Shown here piece after piece: positions 25,501 through 38,409 of a stretch of DNA of 64,000 nucleotides. Source of the stretch: Opisthorchis felineus (lineage: Eukaryota; Platyhelminthes; Trematoda; Opisthorchiida; Opisthorchiidae); contig SJOL01007351.1 of assembly GCA_004794785.1 (NCBI GenBank), positions 560,117 to 624,116 of the forward strand. The letters are read 5' to 3'. Numbering within the stretch: position 1 is the stretch's first letter; each line of letters starts with the position of its first letter. The notes under the pieces are model-generated. The model saw only the letters and a program-made list of their open reading frames with translations. It searched no databases and was not told the DNA's origin. A program made the translations under genes and the position numbers.

Positions 25501-26675
25501 GGCGTCACCGGCTCTGCCTGTCTCCTCACCGACTGATCCATTAATAATCCAGAATTATCTGTGAATCAAAAATGTCACAGTTGAGTGGGTAGTGATGTTA
25601 TTTTCTCGTGTTACAGTGGCCTAACGTGCACCAAACATTTGATAAAAATGAACAGGTTGATTTTGGGGGACGCATCATCATTAGCTCAAAAATTCTGCTT
25701 CCAAAAACAAGGAGGTCTTCGGATAGCTAATTTACTGACACTGAAACACAGAGAATAAATTTGTTTGAAAGCTCCTGAAAAATACATTCAAAAGAGACTT
25801 TCTGCTCCACCGAAAACTCATCAGGTGAGTCCAGAGAGATTGATCACATGATTCTTAGGTTGGCTCTCTTGGGCAGTCACATTTGCCAACAAAGCATATT
25901 TCATTGGCTTTAGTGAAAATGCTTCAAATGAACTGCAGGCAACCTATAGTTATTGTTCACGTGGATAGAGCCAACCATCTGCGCCACCCTAGCTTAGCTC
26001 AGCGTGGATGATTAGAAAAATTATTCATTTTTCACATGGTGTAAGTACGTGTGTATACAAGCATATGCACTCAAGCCCTCCATTAGAAGTCACCCACGAG
26101 AGCCTGCAAAAGGAGACTAAAAAGAGACGGGCTACCAACTAAGGACAGGGTTTTTGCTGGAAGGCATAAGTAGTGTGGATTTGATGTGATAGAGCAGGAC
26201 AGGCTCTCCACCACTGTCAGACGATTCGCAGATTGATAACTTTATCTGATTTACCAGACATTCCATTACACCACACTGTTATCTCAGCTCGACTGTTTTC
26301 CATGTTGTTTGCTAGTACATTACTTACTCCACAAGGGAACACATTCAGGTAATACTTACTCCGCTGCTGGACAAAAGAAGTATCTTCCAGGCAGAGTCAA
26401 GAACTACGAAGTATTTCCCACATCTGCATTTATCTGACGAAAAGTCTAACGTCATTGATTGTTTTAATCGACAGACTGTAGGATGAGACAAAGTTCTCTA
26501 TTCCAGTCATTAGCAAGGGAAGATGAGGTATACTGGTTCACAATCAAGGTTGGCCCACATGCCTGAATTACGTAATCCGGGTCGAAAGGAGTATTTTTGT
26601 ACTGGCTGGCCCAACTCAAATAAAAACCAGGGACAAGACCAATTGTTTGATCAAGATATTGTGTGACATGGCCAC
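22600..26675. other. No supported gene
   Basis: About 4 kb with small, unconvincing frames (for example 23243-23488 minus, 25270-25458 plus). No LINE, SINE or ribozyme signature was recognised. Confidence 0.45.
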
Positions 26676-26681
26676 AAAATG

Positions 26682-27470
26682 CTAAATAGGGGAATTAGAA
26701 AATTTGGTTGTTGGGTGTTGATTTTTAATAACGTCTAGCTTCTGTTGCATTAACTCATATTCCAGTTGTGTTAAATGTTCTAAAATGCTTCGTATTACTA
26801 CTGATACACTGAGTAGGGTGAACTCCACAAGAGACGGTGGCTTAAAAGGAGCTCCAGAGATAACACCTCTTCTTATGTGATGGTCTACTTGGATATCCAG
26901 ACAAACCGCAAAGCGGCTTGCTACTGTGCTGATTCGTCCTGGTAAGGGAGGAGGGGTCAGAGGGGGTTTTAGGTCCCAGAGTGTGTTAGAATCCTGGAAA
27001 TATGTCATGCGACTATGAGAGTTAATGCAGTAGGCTCATATCTATCAGCGACAGTTTGGATAAGTACGACTGTTCGACGACCTTATATCTGTCGAATACA
27101 TTTTTGCGTAATCCCGATGACTCCTCACGTGCTCCTCAAATCTTATTCACGTTGGTTAACGGAATCGAAATCTGACACTTCGGCTTGGCCCAATATGTTT
27201 TACATCTTCATCTACCCATTGCGGCACGAAACACCATCACTACGGAGACACCTTCGGGGGATGCCAGAATTTTTTTTCTAGAGGGGAATGCTTCCTCTTT
27301 GGAATGGGTGCTTGGATCAGCCGTCGACGTTTTGCAATCGTTTGAGGAAGCTTGAGCTGTATTGGGATGTTTTCAAAATCCTCCACATCTTTACTCTCTG
27401 CTCCTTTTCGCGGAATTCGAGTATTCTTGCCACGTGTCCCTGATATTTCTCTGATACTTGAATATTCGCT
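26682..27470 (-). CDS. Candidate gene, last two coding exons, basic protein
   Basis: The upstream exon is 27470-27252 (73 codons; acceptor CTTAGGCAG, donor CCGAAG/gtgtct). The terminal exon is 26993-26682 (103 codons plus TAG; acceptor ATATTTCCAG). Both begin and end in phase 0 and join without a stop. The first exon ends in a strongly basic stretch (AKRRRLIQAPIPKRKHSP) that looks like a bipartite nuclear localisation signal. The second starts with a Pro-rich segment (LKPPLTPPPLPGR) and has a likely alpha-helical end (VVIRSILEHLTQLEYELMQQ). I do not recognise the family. The 5' part is missing. A weak further exon may lie near 28000-28120 (acceptor CTTCACAG). Evidence is splice shape, phase and composition only. 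Confidence 0.5.
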
Positions 27471-27479
27471 CTGCCTAAG

Positions 27480-30400
27480 CATGACGGACACCATGCAGCT
27501 GCGCAGTACAGCAACAGGCTTTCCCACCCACTTTGTTAGGCTACCTCCATGTGCCATGTTTTGCAGCAACGAACCCGTTGCTGTGCAACGGTCGGTATGT
27601 TGGACCCAACCTAGAGTAAATAAGTCACTTTCCTTAGCATTTCTCAGTGCACTTTTACTCCTATGCTAGGTATTGGTCGCACTGATGATTTTACAGGTGT
27701 GAAAAAGTGAAACTGCTGTCAGTCATCCGTCAAAAATCTTTGAGGTACCCTTTCGTCACACCGCGCTGTACCAGGTATGATGCAGTGGAACAAATCAACC
27801 TGAAAGTATAGGAATGTTGTTGTGCAGTTAGCTAAAGCTAAATTATTGGCGTTGCGCCAGTGGTGGTGGAGCCTAGAGGTGAGATGACTTAAACTCCTAT
27901 GAATCCGCTAGCCCGAAAAATGGACCGATTAGGTTACGTACACTTCGTTAACCTTACGGTTAATTAAACTATCTATCACAATAATGTCGCAATGTAAACG
28001 TCAATGTCGCAGTGGCCTGCATGTTTGCTACCGAGACCTTCGGATGACCACGCCGATAAGTCACCACTCGCACTTCTAACCGGCAAGGTCAGAAATGAAT
28101 CCAAAGTTTCAGTTTGACTGTGAAGGGAGGAGACAGGCGAGCACGCATCACAAAAGGTAACGGCACTCATCCAGATCGGCGTGGTGTACCATTACCTGAA
28201 CTAGCTCCAAGGTACATGTTCTGACGAGCATCGCGTAATCCTAACATTAGCAGTTCTTATACGGGTCAAAGACAGAGACATTAACATTTGGTGTATCCCC
28301 ACTATGATGCGTTCCCCTGCCCTAGTTACGGTGCACTGAGCTGATTTCAAATAGCCACTTTAGCTTGCTGGTTGCAAGGTGGATTTTCAACATCCACAAT
28401 ATAACTAACCGGAGTGGTCTCCAGCACATTACTCAGAAAAGCAATAATAAGGCAGACTGACGCACGAGCTAATTCTTCAACACTTCACTTTGGAAGCAGC
28501 TAAAATCAACTAGCAAATTACAAACTCCCACAGACGATTACTATTTTTAGGGTTGCTGGTCGTTCAATGAATTTTTTATGAGTACTGAAAACTGTTGTTT
28601 ATAAATAACATTGTTGCTAACGGAGAATTGGGCAATACCTGAAATCTAACCACAATTTTAGTGCATGGCACTGGAATTTTGTGACCGGCGTTATAAGTGA
28701 AACCAGCAGCCAGTCATGAAAATGGTTAAGAAAGAATTATTTTGTGCCGATCAAACTAATAAGAGTGATCATAATAAGGACCAATGTGTCTGTTTTTTTA
28801 CCACAGCGCACACTCAATCTCGGTTAACTCAAAACTGCGGCCAAGACTGAATCAGCTTCCTCTTATCCATGCTATGAATCTGGGTTTCTAAAAGGCTTCC
28901 AACAACTGGGACTCACCATCAGCCACCTAATTAACTCGTTGGGGTCAGATAGCATAATCTCATAAAACGGATGTGCTATTTTATTCCTTTGTCAGGGCAG
29001 ACAAAACAGGCCGCACTGAAGCATTTCTTCAAGTTAACGGTATTATCATACTCAATCTTCACATGTGCCTAGCTGTCGCAAAATCCGCACGACTCTAACC
29101 GTACCATCGACGGAAATGTGTGGACATTTGTTGTCCTCAACATTTGTTTCCTAAACGTTTCTAAACATTCTAAACATTCTTAAACATTTTTCCCCTAATA
29201 TCATGAATTCTCGCTAGCTCCGATTTCCAACTCGTAAAATTCATACTGAAATCCAAAGCCGATCTGTTTCTCACGCCAGTCGGTCTGGTTTATCCAGGGG
29301 GTTTATCGGCTTTTACCGAGATTAATAAGCTGCAGTTTCTAATGTTAGCAAGGGCAGGTGCAAACCGTGGTTAATTGTATGCCGAACATGCTGCGCCATA
29401 GAAACACTGATAATGGTAGGAACGCTTTTATTCCTATCAGTGAATAAGTTCAGAATCTGTCCTGGAATAGAGATCGTGCACACTCGGCGCATTACGTTCG
29501 CTTTCGGTGCATGAAGGTTGCTCGTCAACGGCAGTGTGTTTTACCGTTCGTTCAGTAAAGGGGGGACCACCAAGGACGCTTGATAGAGTTACTGGTTTTC
29601 AGCTTCGGGATTTGATTGTGATGGAAGCAACATTGCGTGAGTTGACCTTCTTCCAATTGGCTTACCGATAATGAATACGGTGATGAAATCGTTCTTCCAC
29701 ACCTTCCTCACCTTTTGAAAATAAGATTACGTTTGACTGGAGGTACTCTGAACTTTTGTAATTCATAATTTTCAACTAGACTGGGTCTGGAATATGAGAC
29801 TCCCCACAATACTGGCGATCTGCCTACGACTGTTGACAAGTTTATCTACTCTGGAAAAGTTGTTTGCTTTTGTTCTTATGCTGCAGGGGACATCGACTAC
29901 AGGTCTAGCAAGGCCACTGCATGTTTACAACACTTTTATCCCGCTTCTCATCGATTTGGAAATTGGGTAAAACGATCAAGTAGTTGGATTAATCTGAAAG
30001 AAGGTAAAAGGCGTAACACCAAACCTTCGAGCCAATTCATCAAGCCCATTTGCGATAACAACACACCAGAAAGCCGTTCTGATAGGTCCATTGATCTGGT
30101 TAAGCCAGGAAGCTGTTCAGAAGTGGCAAGAGACAAAAAAGATTACGCAGGATAGAAAAAAGGCCAGATAACAAAATCAGCACTTTTGTGATTCTTGTGT
30201 GGGATTTCCAAAACACTGGTCAAAACATACGCTCTTCGTGATTTTTTTGGATCCCCTGATAATAATATTTAACCGAACAATCTACCACACTACATTAGCC
30301 CTTTGCCATCCGGTCTGATCCTCATCGTCGATGAGCCGTTCAGTCTGAGTGTCTCCGGTCGATCAAAAGCCTTCTCAGTGAACACCAAGTTTCCAAGAGT

Positions 30401-31030
30401 GGTCATACGTCGTTCGCTCGGTAGAGTCTTCAGCTACAAACCTAGCTGCCAGCAAGTATCAGTCTGCCAGATCTTACATGAAATGAAATACTGGGTTCCA
30501 AGAGATCGCTAAACTTGACAACCTTCTGTCGGTCTGCAAACACGATGGCCGAGCAGCAGAAACTTTATTCCTGCTTGACAGTACGTCCGCACATTAGGAC
30601 GACCTAAATAATCATTAGAGCCTCCTTAACTTTTTAACTTTTGTGTGTGCCAGCTCCCACTTCCGTGTTACTCCCCCCTGAAGAATATTTGGTACACCAT
30701 GACAAAAATAACAAAAGTTGCTTTCAAATCATGGAGAACGTAAGTCAAAGTAAATTACAGGTGTGCTCCATTTGTTAGATTCGTCCGGAAATTCAAATGC
30801 CTGAAGTGTGAAGATGTCACTTAAAAAGAAGGATTTGGCTAGTCCTGAAAAGCAGTCCACTACATGGTTTGTCCTGACTGGGGGTTATTAGATGGATGCA
30901 GCGTGGTCGCTTGCACATCCATTCACTTGACGGTTTTCTGCGTTTCCTGCAACCCCACGGGGCCAATAACTATAATCGCGGACATGTCGAAAATGAATAA
31001 AACTGATCCCTCAGTTTAAACCACACACTG
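27480..31030. other. No supported gene
   Basis: About 3.5 kb without a supported gene. A short imperfect tandem of CTAAACATT-type units is visible at about 29150-29190. Confidence 0.4.
29150..29190. repeat. Short imperfect tandem repeat
   Basis: Four consecutive variants of (t)ctaaacattt, of about 9-11 bases each. Confidence 0.6.
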
Positions 31031-31265
31031 AATCTGTTCGAATGCTCAACCAATTGAGAGCAGCTGCGAGCTACCCCTAAAGTTTTCAGGGTGCTGGTGG
31101 AGAGCCTAATAATTGCGAAGATTAGGCCTGTGGAATAAAGCGGACTGATGACTGCCTTTTGCAATATGCCCTGTCGAACGCAGGAACTGATAACGATGGC
31201 AGGTTCATGGATCTCGGCGTGCCTCATGCTCGGGCTGCAGTAGACCATCGCTTCTTCGTTAATTA
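31030..31265 (-). pseudogene. Possible LINE reverse transcriptase relic
   Basis: The minus-strand frame contains SSCVRQG, which resembles the SGVRQGC box before the palm motif of CR1/RTE-like reverse transcriptases, followed by VISPLY and then a weakly similar stretch. The catalytic YADD box is not recognisable. This is either a very old LINE fragment or a chance resemblance. It is weaker than the relics at 44.6-46.5 kb and 55.6-56.2 kb. Confidence 0.35.
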
Positions 31266-31737
31266 CAGCGAGGTGCGTTGAACATAAATGGTACATGCAG
31301 CTTCACACAGTTGGCCTTTGAAATTCATCCGAGCCAACTCCTGTGACTGACGACCTTTCTCACTAGGGACAGAACATACACTCAAACCTGGAATCAAACC
31401 AGCTAAGCTTTCAGTACGAAATCGTGGGCGTCCTTTGCAAAATTTCTGTTTCCAAAAGGGAACTAATACTTTCATTATGTGGGTCTTGATATACGTTATG
31501 AAGTGCAGCATTCTGTGGCTTTGTGTTCTATGTCTGAGAATTCGGCTAGCTTATGACACTAAGCGTGTCACTCACCCCCTAGAGAGAATTTCTGATAAGG
31601 TCGATAAATTGCACTACATCCTACAGAGCTGATGAGGGGGAACTGGCCCCGTCAACATTTAGCACATGACTACATGGTATGTTTTTCGTGACTGAAGAGC
31701 GAGTAACGCTATATCCTGTCTGAGTGTCAGCTAATCA

Positions 31738-31890
31738 CATTGCTGATCCACTGCTCGTGGCCGGACTGTTAAGTGTTCAAACGACTAGCAGGAACGTCGC
31801 GACTTCAAATTCCCTTGAGTTTCGTGAGATGCGCACTGTTGATAAGTCCCAACAACCGCCGTACATTGCTTCCTCGCTTTTGAGCATGGA
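31738..31890 (+). repeat. SINE family A copy 3 (plus strand)
   Basis: A-box-like CTCGTGGCCGGACTGTTAAG at 31753-31772 and B-box-like GTCGCGACTTCAAATTC at 31796-31812. The family-specific GTTTCGTGAGATGCGCACTG follows, then a decayed hammerhead core: TTGATAAGTCCCAACAA stands where CTGATGAGTCCCAACAA would be expected, and GAAAC is lost. It ends in TTGAGCATGGATTGG, matching the family tail. A 99-codon open frame running through it is a by-product of the repeat. Confidence 0.7.
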
Positions 31891-31899
31891 TTGGTCTCA

Positions 31900-34800
31900 C
31901 TTACAGAACGAAAACTCCATTAAAAACCTGCATCGTTGCCTTGTGCTACTGCAGTTTTATCACTTAAGATGCAGATCCAGAGGAAAAAACTTGGTTGCTT
32001 TAACCAGAAATCAAGATGAATGATCAACAAGTCGAGTATGATACCACAAGCGTTTCACAATCCTTGTGGATTTCCCTTTTAAAAATCGTGCAGTTAGCTG
32101 CCGGGCCTCTAAACTTTCATGGCCCGTTCTTCACAAGAACTTCACAAGAACTTGTAGGTTATTTGTCGGATGTTGACACTACTTAGCAGCATGCAACATA
32201 GGGCTCAGAGGAGGCTAGAAAAAATGAGCAAGAAGCGAATGAAAAACTACGATATCTCTGTTATCTCATCAACTGAAACATGAAGTGACTTCTGTGCGCC
32301 ATACTCATTTGAAGAACTTCGTAAATGGGAGATTTATTTGAGCCTCTCATTAACACCAGTGTACTCTGCACGCAAGTGCACTTCACTATTTATTACCCCA
32401 TTTAGATTGATTTGGAACATCAACAGGTTCTGATATCCAGGCAGTGGATTTCCATTCTCTAGTCCACAAATCGTGCACATTGTGGTTCCAGCTGCTACAG
32501 CTTCATTCACCGATGATAAGTAAAATAAGGGAATGGGAGCCATGTGTTGGAAGCGATATCCCGAATTCGAGCGGTCGTCACACCTAGCAACGCGTATTGT
32601 CGGAGGGACCGTCAGCGCACTCGATGTGACAAAATGTTTGCAAGCCAGTTGCGAAACTCAACGAACAGACATGCTGCTACATGGTCAACACCTATTAAAT
32701 GCCCCTAGATCATCAATACTTACGCTCATCTCGTATTACCTTACATATTTCCGATGTTGTACTGTTTCTGTGTAAATCAACCAATAAACACCTGTCTAAC
32801 ATTGTTTAAACTACCTATTGCACATGACATGCATGTGTTACGTCCACGACTGGCAATAGCGAAAGAAATGTTAATATCTCACCATATTTGGCTTCCATCT
32901 ATCATGATGAGGCGAAGATGCTCAAATTTACATTTATTTTTTTACTTATCAACCAACGTCTCAACTGTGCTTCTCTGCGATAGTTAACCCAAACTCAGAC
33001 AGGTACAGAATACACGTGAACTGTTGAGATTGACTGCACGAAACCGCGGAATAATAACCCAAAACCGACTCAGTATTACGGACAAAAAATTAAGCGGGTA
33101 ATGTAAAAGGAATAACTCCCCATGCTTTGTAACTAGGGAACGATTTGTATTAGCGGTATTTAACGGATACTAGCTGGTTCGTTTAAATAAGTTGAATAAC
33201 AGCATGTCTTGAACAGAAGTGAAAAGAGACATGAGAATGAGCACTAGATGGATTACAATCAGTTTTCTTTCATCAAAAACGGTAACCGAAGTCTTCCTTG
33301 GTAATTCCTCCGAAAAAGATCAAGCACAACCAGTGAAATGTTTGAGAAAGACAGGACAGTGGTGACAAGAGTCACATTCTATCGAATAACGGGTTTATCG
33401 AACTTGAGAAGTACTTTAGCTCTCAAATCGATAATCGCGAGCGTTCATCAAGTAAGTTAGTCTAATATCTCCAGGACTGACTGCAGTATACCAGCAGTAG
33501 CGATTACAGTGGACAGGGGATTATATTACTTTGAAGTCCAGCTGGGAAAGGTAACTTTCAGTTATAGGAAAATATCTCCTCTAAACGGTCCAGACAGCAT
33601 AGTGTATTACGGGCATGACCCATTAAAATAACAAAATTTCGAAGAGGCTGAATCCCTCCGGTGGGTCTGTTAGCAACATCAGCAACAGAAAAATGTCCTA
33701 AGTAATCTGTGTTTAGAACAGGCCTCATACGTAGCAATAACTGTGTAACTACTACCTTCTAACATTTATGGGCAGTTTCAATGTGGTTTTACTTTTTCGA
33801 TGTAATAGCCCGTCCTTACATACCGCATCACTTTGGAAGTCATGGTTATTACGCCACAGGAGTCAATCTCTGGGTTTCTCCACAGTTCAGGCTTGCGCAA
33901 AGTTGAGAACCTTGTGGTAATTTTGGAGGAATATGCATGCAGGAAAATCTGATCGTTCGGGAGATGAAGGATTCAAAGACAAAAATCACAAATTCTTGGC
34001 ATAAGTTATAACAGGATCCTCCTGCATTAATTACCCATTTGTGCTGCAATCGTGTATTTTAATAAGCAGAAAAAACGCCACTTAATTTCTTCAAACCGTA
34101 ACAGTCCTTCGTACCACGTATGAAGGTAGCTGTTCTTTTGCGATCGTATAGAAGGTCAGTGTATTGGGTCAGATACTTCAGAGAAGTATACCAAACTGCA
34201 CCGTATTCCTTCTAAAATTAGCAACCTCAGGAGATTCCACCCAAAACGAACTACCTGGCCACTCCGTTTAAGTTACCATCGAATCTTATAACCCCGAAGA
34301 GATCAGTTCTCTTTTCGGACCGCAGGCAAGAATTCAAGCAAGTTTGATGAGACCCCTTTTTTAGCAAGACGGACTTTGCACTTCTGACGTGCATCCGAAA
34401 GTTCTTTTAGTTCTCAGAGATCACAAGTTGCCGGATCTGAAAGACAAATTCAGAAACACAACTATTTCGCGCATTCTTGCGGGTGGTTCCTAGAATATGC
34501 AGCCACATGTGTGGTGTGGTAACGAAATATTACCAAGAAAGCCGCCGGCTGCATTCTTCATTTTGCTTTTGTATAGGATTGTTGGGGATCAGCACAAAGT
34601 CCCGCCAAGATCGTTGGTAGCTACTTCCTCGTGGTTCCTGTTGATACTAAACTCGTCAAACTGACGTTTGAAAGGCCCAATTCGAGTAAAACATACCTTC
34701 CAAAGTGTTCTCCTGTCTTCGTATTCTCCGAAGAACCAGGCTGACTGACTTCCTGCCTTAATATTGTATCATGTAAAGCAGTAACGGAAATGGCTTCTAA

Positions 34801-35075
34801 ATATTTGATCCTAGTCAGGTTTCTGTAGATCTGTTCGACTGCGTGCATTATTGGCAATCACGTATGAGGTTTTGACAGTCAACTACGTTTCGCATCTGGC
34901 TTAAGTTATTTGGAACCGTGTGCCGGTTTTCGCGATCTTCGAAATGCTAGCCACAGATGATGTGATCAGTCACACCTCCGCCTTCGTTTTAGCTGGCCTT
35001 TCTGGAATAGACCACAAGCCCGCGGTTTGCAGTGGGGAAGACTGGCTAGCTTGGATAACAATGCGATAGCTCATT
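31900..35075. other. No supported gene
   Basis: Small frames at 32533-32775, 32754-32987 and 33849-34049 lack splice or motif support. A local duplication of CTTCACAAGAA occurs at about 32132-32152. Confidence 0.4.
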
Positions 35076-35082
35076 TGTAAAG

Positions 35083-35337
35083 ATGAAGTTCGAACAAAAC
35101 ATACTTTTCAACATGTACAAAATCCATATCTCCGGAGAATGCAAACTGGTTGAATTCCTGCCTTGGCGATATACCATGGGCAACAGCGACAGGAGCGGCT
35201 TTGACCCTGAAAAGTTTCGCTCTGAAAGCTCAGTTTTTACACATGCACAAGGACTTTGTATATACGGCAGCATCAAATTCGAGGCCCTTCGTCTAAACGA
35301 ATACCGTCAGGTTGAACGATCATACTGGAACCCATAA
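35083..35337 (+). CDS. Unassigned small ORF, 84 codons
   Basis: An ATG-initiated frame ending in TAA with a plausible soluble-protein composition (ISGECKLVEFLPWRYTMG, SIKFEALRLNEYRQVERSYW). An AATAAA-like signal lies about 240 bases after the stop (ACAAAATAAATAGAATAAAA, from 35571). No motif recognised. It could be a small gene, a terminal exon or chance. Confidence 0.3.
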   Translation: MKFEQNILFNMYKIHISGECKLVEFLPWRYTMGNSDRSGFDPEKFRSESSVFTHAQGLCIYGSIKFEALRLNEYRQVERSYWNP

Positions 35338-36339
35338 CATTCCAAATTTGTTTCATACTCCCCATATAAATTTTTTCAATAGGTAATTCCAACCACCCCT
35401 TGCAATTATTGTCCTTATTCGTTATAAAATAGCCCGTAGCAAGCAACTATCACAATACTGGGGCGCAGCGTATCCTAGACTAATATAGTCTCAGACAGCA
35501 AAATATGGAAAAAGTCATTCTTGGTTGTAGTTGATCGGCTGCGCAACTGAAGTGCGCTTGTTCAATGCATACAAAATAAATAGAATAAAATCACGGTGCA
35601 CTTACAGGCTACAGCAACCGATTGAATTATGCAGATAAGCTGTATAGGCGACCTGTTCTTTGTAAATGAGACAACTGATACTCGCAGATAAGCTTCTGTC
35701 TCAGCATGCAAGATGGATTGAGCTCAAGCAGGACATCACATGTCCGAGTGTCATCCAAAGAATCAGTGTTCTCTTTTGTTGTGTGTACTCATGTCCCATT
35801 TCAAAATTTAAAGATAGCTTATGAAGCATGAACCATTTTGTTCTTTGTCAAAATAGAACCTGCAGACACTCGTCAAATGAGTTTACGGCACCCTACTACC
35901 AATATTGTCTATGCAGACTAAAGCGTACCTATCTGGCCCTTTCAACTGGTTACGGCTCTCTATAGTAATAACCAACAATCTGCTGCCCACAAACTTGCCT
36001 ATGCTCAACAATGTGCCCTACTTGTTTGACTGGGCTTGGTTTTCATTGAAGAGCTGGGTCCATGGGGCCCAATTAAGTGTTCTGAAAACAGCGTAAAAAG
36101 TGCCCTTTATATCGGTAGCTTAAAAATCTATTTTTTTTTGAAAGTATTCGCTTGGTTGTAACTAATCCATCTTTAGCAGGAGTGGATGGCATAAACAAGG
36201 TTTTTCTACAGGTACTTGTAACAGCCGATAGTAGAAGCAATAATAATCTTTCAGCTGTACATTCTTTCGTTCGTTCTTTCGGCGCATAGCTGCTGTGCCA
36301 CCCGAAGGGAACACGAGGGCTAAGATATTGCCAGGTTTT

Positions 36340-36436
36340 GCAAGCCTAGACAGTCAAAATCCTGAGGTTGAATTCGAACCACAGATCTTCCGGTCAGTAA
36401 TTTCAATCTTTAAACACTGAGCTATATCGAGCCCAA
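36340..36436 (-). repeat. SINE family B copy 2
   Basis: On the minus strand: GATATAGCTCAGTGTTTAAAG (A-box-like, about 36410-36430), then ACTGACCGGAAGATCTGTGG and the B-box GGTTCGAATTC (36368-36382). The central string and box spacing match the copy at 7.1 kb. The anticodon arm is not conserved as a tRNA. Confidence 0.75.
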
Positions 36437-36449
36437 ATAAGAGTACAGA

Positions 36450-38080
36450 TTTACCCTGATGTTAACGGGTGACTAAAATGAGCGAGTTTTACAGCACGCT
36501 GGTTAAGCATGGGTTGGTGATACTTACCGATTCGAAGTACTGTTTCTTGTGTTTCCTGTATTGATAAGTCGAGAGACTCATACACAGACCAGTTAAAGGT
36601 GTCAGCAAAAGAATGACACATTACGGTTGAGTTGATCATCACTGCTGATAAGAGCCACTCGGCCCTTTATGAATACCTCATTGTTTCAACTAATATAATT
36701 CCTAGTGGCCACTTGCGTGCTGGAAAAACAGGAAGATACTGATGACCAGTAGCATAGTTAAGCAGCAGTTAGTAACGTGAAATCTACCGGCACGCGGTGC
36801 CACAAGTCAGAACATTTTCAGTTCTGTGTTGATCATCATCAGTTAATATCATCCAACACACATAACGTAACCATTTAACAGTAGCACTGTTATCTTGACC
36901 ACGCACTGTTCTGTACTCTTCCATTAGCTCGAGGAACTTCCACTAAGCAACTGAAATCAGCCCGCAAGCTGCTTTACGATCTTCCAAAATTTTATCGCAT
37001 GAGACACCGTAACAGAATTACGGACGTTCCTTGCATCATTCCAGGACGTGTCATCGATTCAAGGATCGACTGGCAAGGGTGCACCGACCAATTCACAATT
37101 ATTTATCAGTACGCCGTTAACCGTCGACAGATTCATAATCGAAGTTGCAATACTACACACTACTACACTATACTAGTTTCTGTTTGTGCAGTGACGTCAG
37201 CCGGCTGCGTTGGAATCTTATCTCACCCACCCACGCAATCACTGCGCAACACCGGATTGGGCGGAAGTTAACCACACGATTTCAAGCTACTCTGTGAAGC
37301 GACTGAACACCGTTAGGAAAGTCAGTGGACCTCTATTACGTAACCACAATCTTCCTTACCATAATACTATGTAAGCACGTTTCAGGGCCATATGCACGCC
37401 TCTCTAACATCCAGGCTGAATTTTTTATCGTTCCCATCTGCGCAACCATCGTGCACCATTAGACTAACAGTGGTGAAGCAATGCATTCCGACAAACCCAG
37501 TCGAAGAAGTCGAAGACAATAAGCCAATCCATCCGTAACAAACGTTCGGTCCAGGTAGTCAGGATGTCCGTGTATGTACTTGCTGATGTGCACCTGTAGC
37601 ACACAGATTGAGATACTCTCAATGTGTTCCAGAGTGGCGATCACCGCAAAACTAAAGAAGAAAGCTGGTGGCCGAAGGATTATTCCGTGCACTCTGAAAT
37701 GACCTCCATTTCTTGTGATATTACACTAAATCGTCGGGAATAGTCACGATCGATTTTGCTACACGTCCAGTTTTAAAGAGTATTCCCTTAGTTGTATATA
37801 TGAAAATTAATAGCGACATGTACGTCCACAAGTCGCAGTGCACTGGATTGTTTTCGGCCTCACAGCTAACATTTTGTAAGCTCATTAGGGACGGTTTATT
37901 ATGTAAGCTCAGAAACCGCGATGAATCCTAGTTGTACTCAAAGCCTTAGCCTATCTTCCTAAGTCACGCACCTTAAAGGAGATCATGATTGCTGCACGTA
38001 CCTGGGGAAGTTTACTGTTGTGGGCTATTCGTTTTCCACCCGTAAGTTTTGCAGATTATCTTGAATCATTTACCTCTTTG
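36450..38080. other. No supported gene
   Basis: Short frames only (for example 36999-37271 plus, 37459-37692 minus). Nothing recognised. Confidence 0.4.
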
Positions 38081-38086
38081 CACTTA

Positions 38087-38380
38087 GAGACAGTTTTTTG
38101 ACATATGCAAAAATTACATCCATTTTGCATTTATGCATGTTCCGGCCATCAACAGTGAATCGATCGGTTCCCTATATGTCACAAATCGAAACCCGAGCTC
38201 TTCACCTGCCACACACCACACTGTGAATGAGAGAGTATGCAAATCAAAAGGTACTTCAAATCCAAAATTGGGTCCACTTTCTTCATGTGATGTTTTGAGA
38301 ATTTTCATGAATCCGGATTATTGGACAACGCCTGAACTGAATGAAAATGAGTTTAGACAATCGACAAGCAGCAACTATGC
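38087..38380 (+). CDS. Candidate internal exon, unassigned
   Basis: Acceptor-like TTTGCACTTAG ends at 38086, and a 98-codon open stretch runs to a donor-like ATGCG/gtaata near 38380. The frame stays open to a TAG at 38403-38405 if unspliced. The product includes NRNPSSSPATHHTVNERVCK and RIFMNPDYWTTPELNENEFR. No family recognised. Confidence 0.35.
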
Positions 38381-38409
38381 GGTAATATTACGCTGGCGGC
38401 CCTAGATCC

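Noticed and set aside
25800..25850. CTGATGAG on the minus strand with a GAAA downstream
   Set aside because: Stem II is not supported, stem III is absent, and the flanks match none of families A, C or D.
31629..31660. CTGATGA followed by a GGGG/CCCC hairpin, hammerhead-like
   Set aside because: The bases after the hairpin are GTCAAC instead of GAAA and no SINE context surrounds it.
31724..32023. 99-codon plus-strand frame
   Set aside because: Most of it is SINE family A copy 3.
36825..36860. CTGATGA and GAAA on the minus strand with spacing like SINE A
   Set aside because: No matching SINE A head or flank, and stem II is poor. Probably chance.
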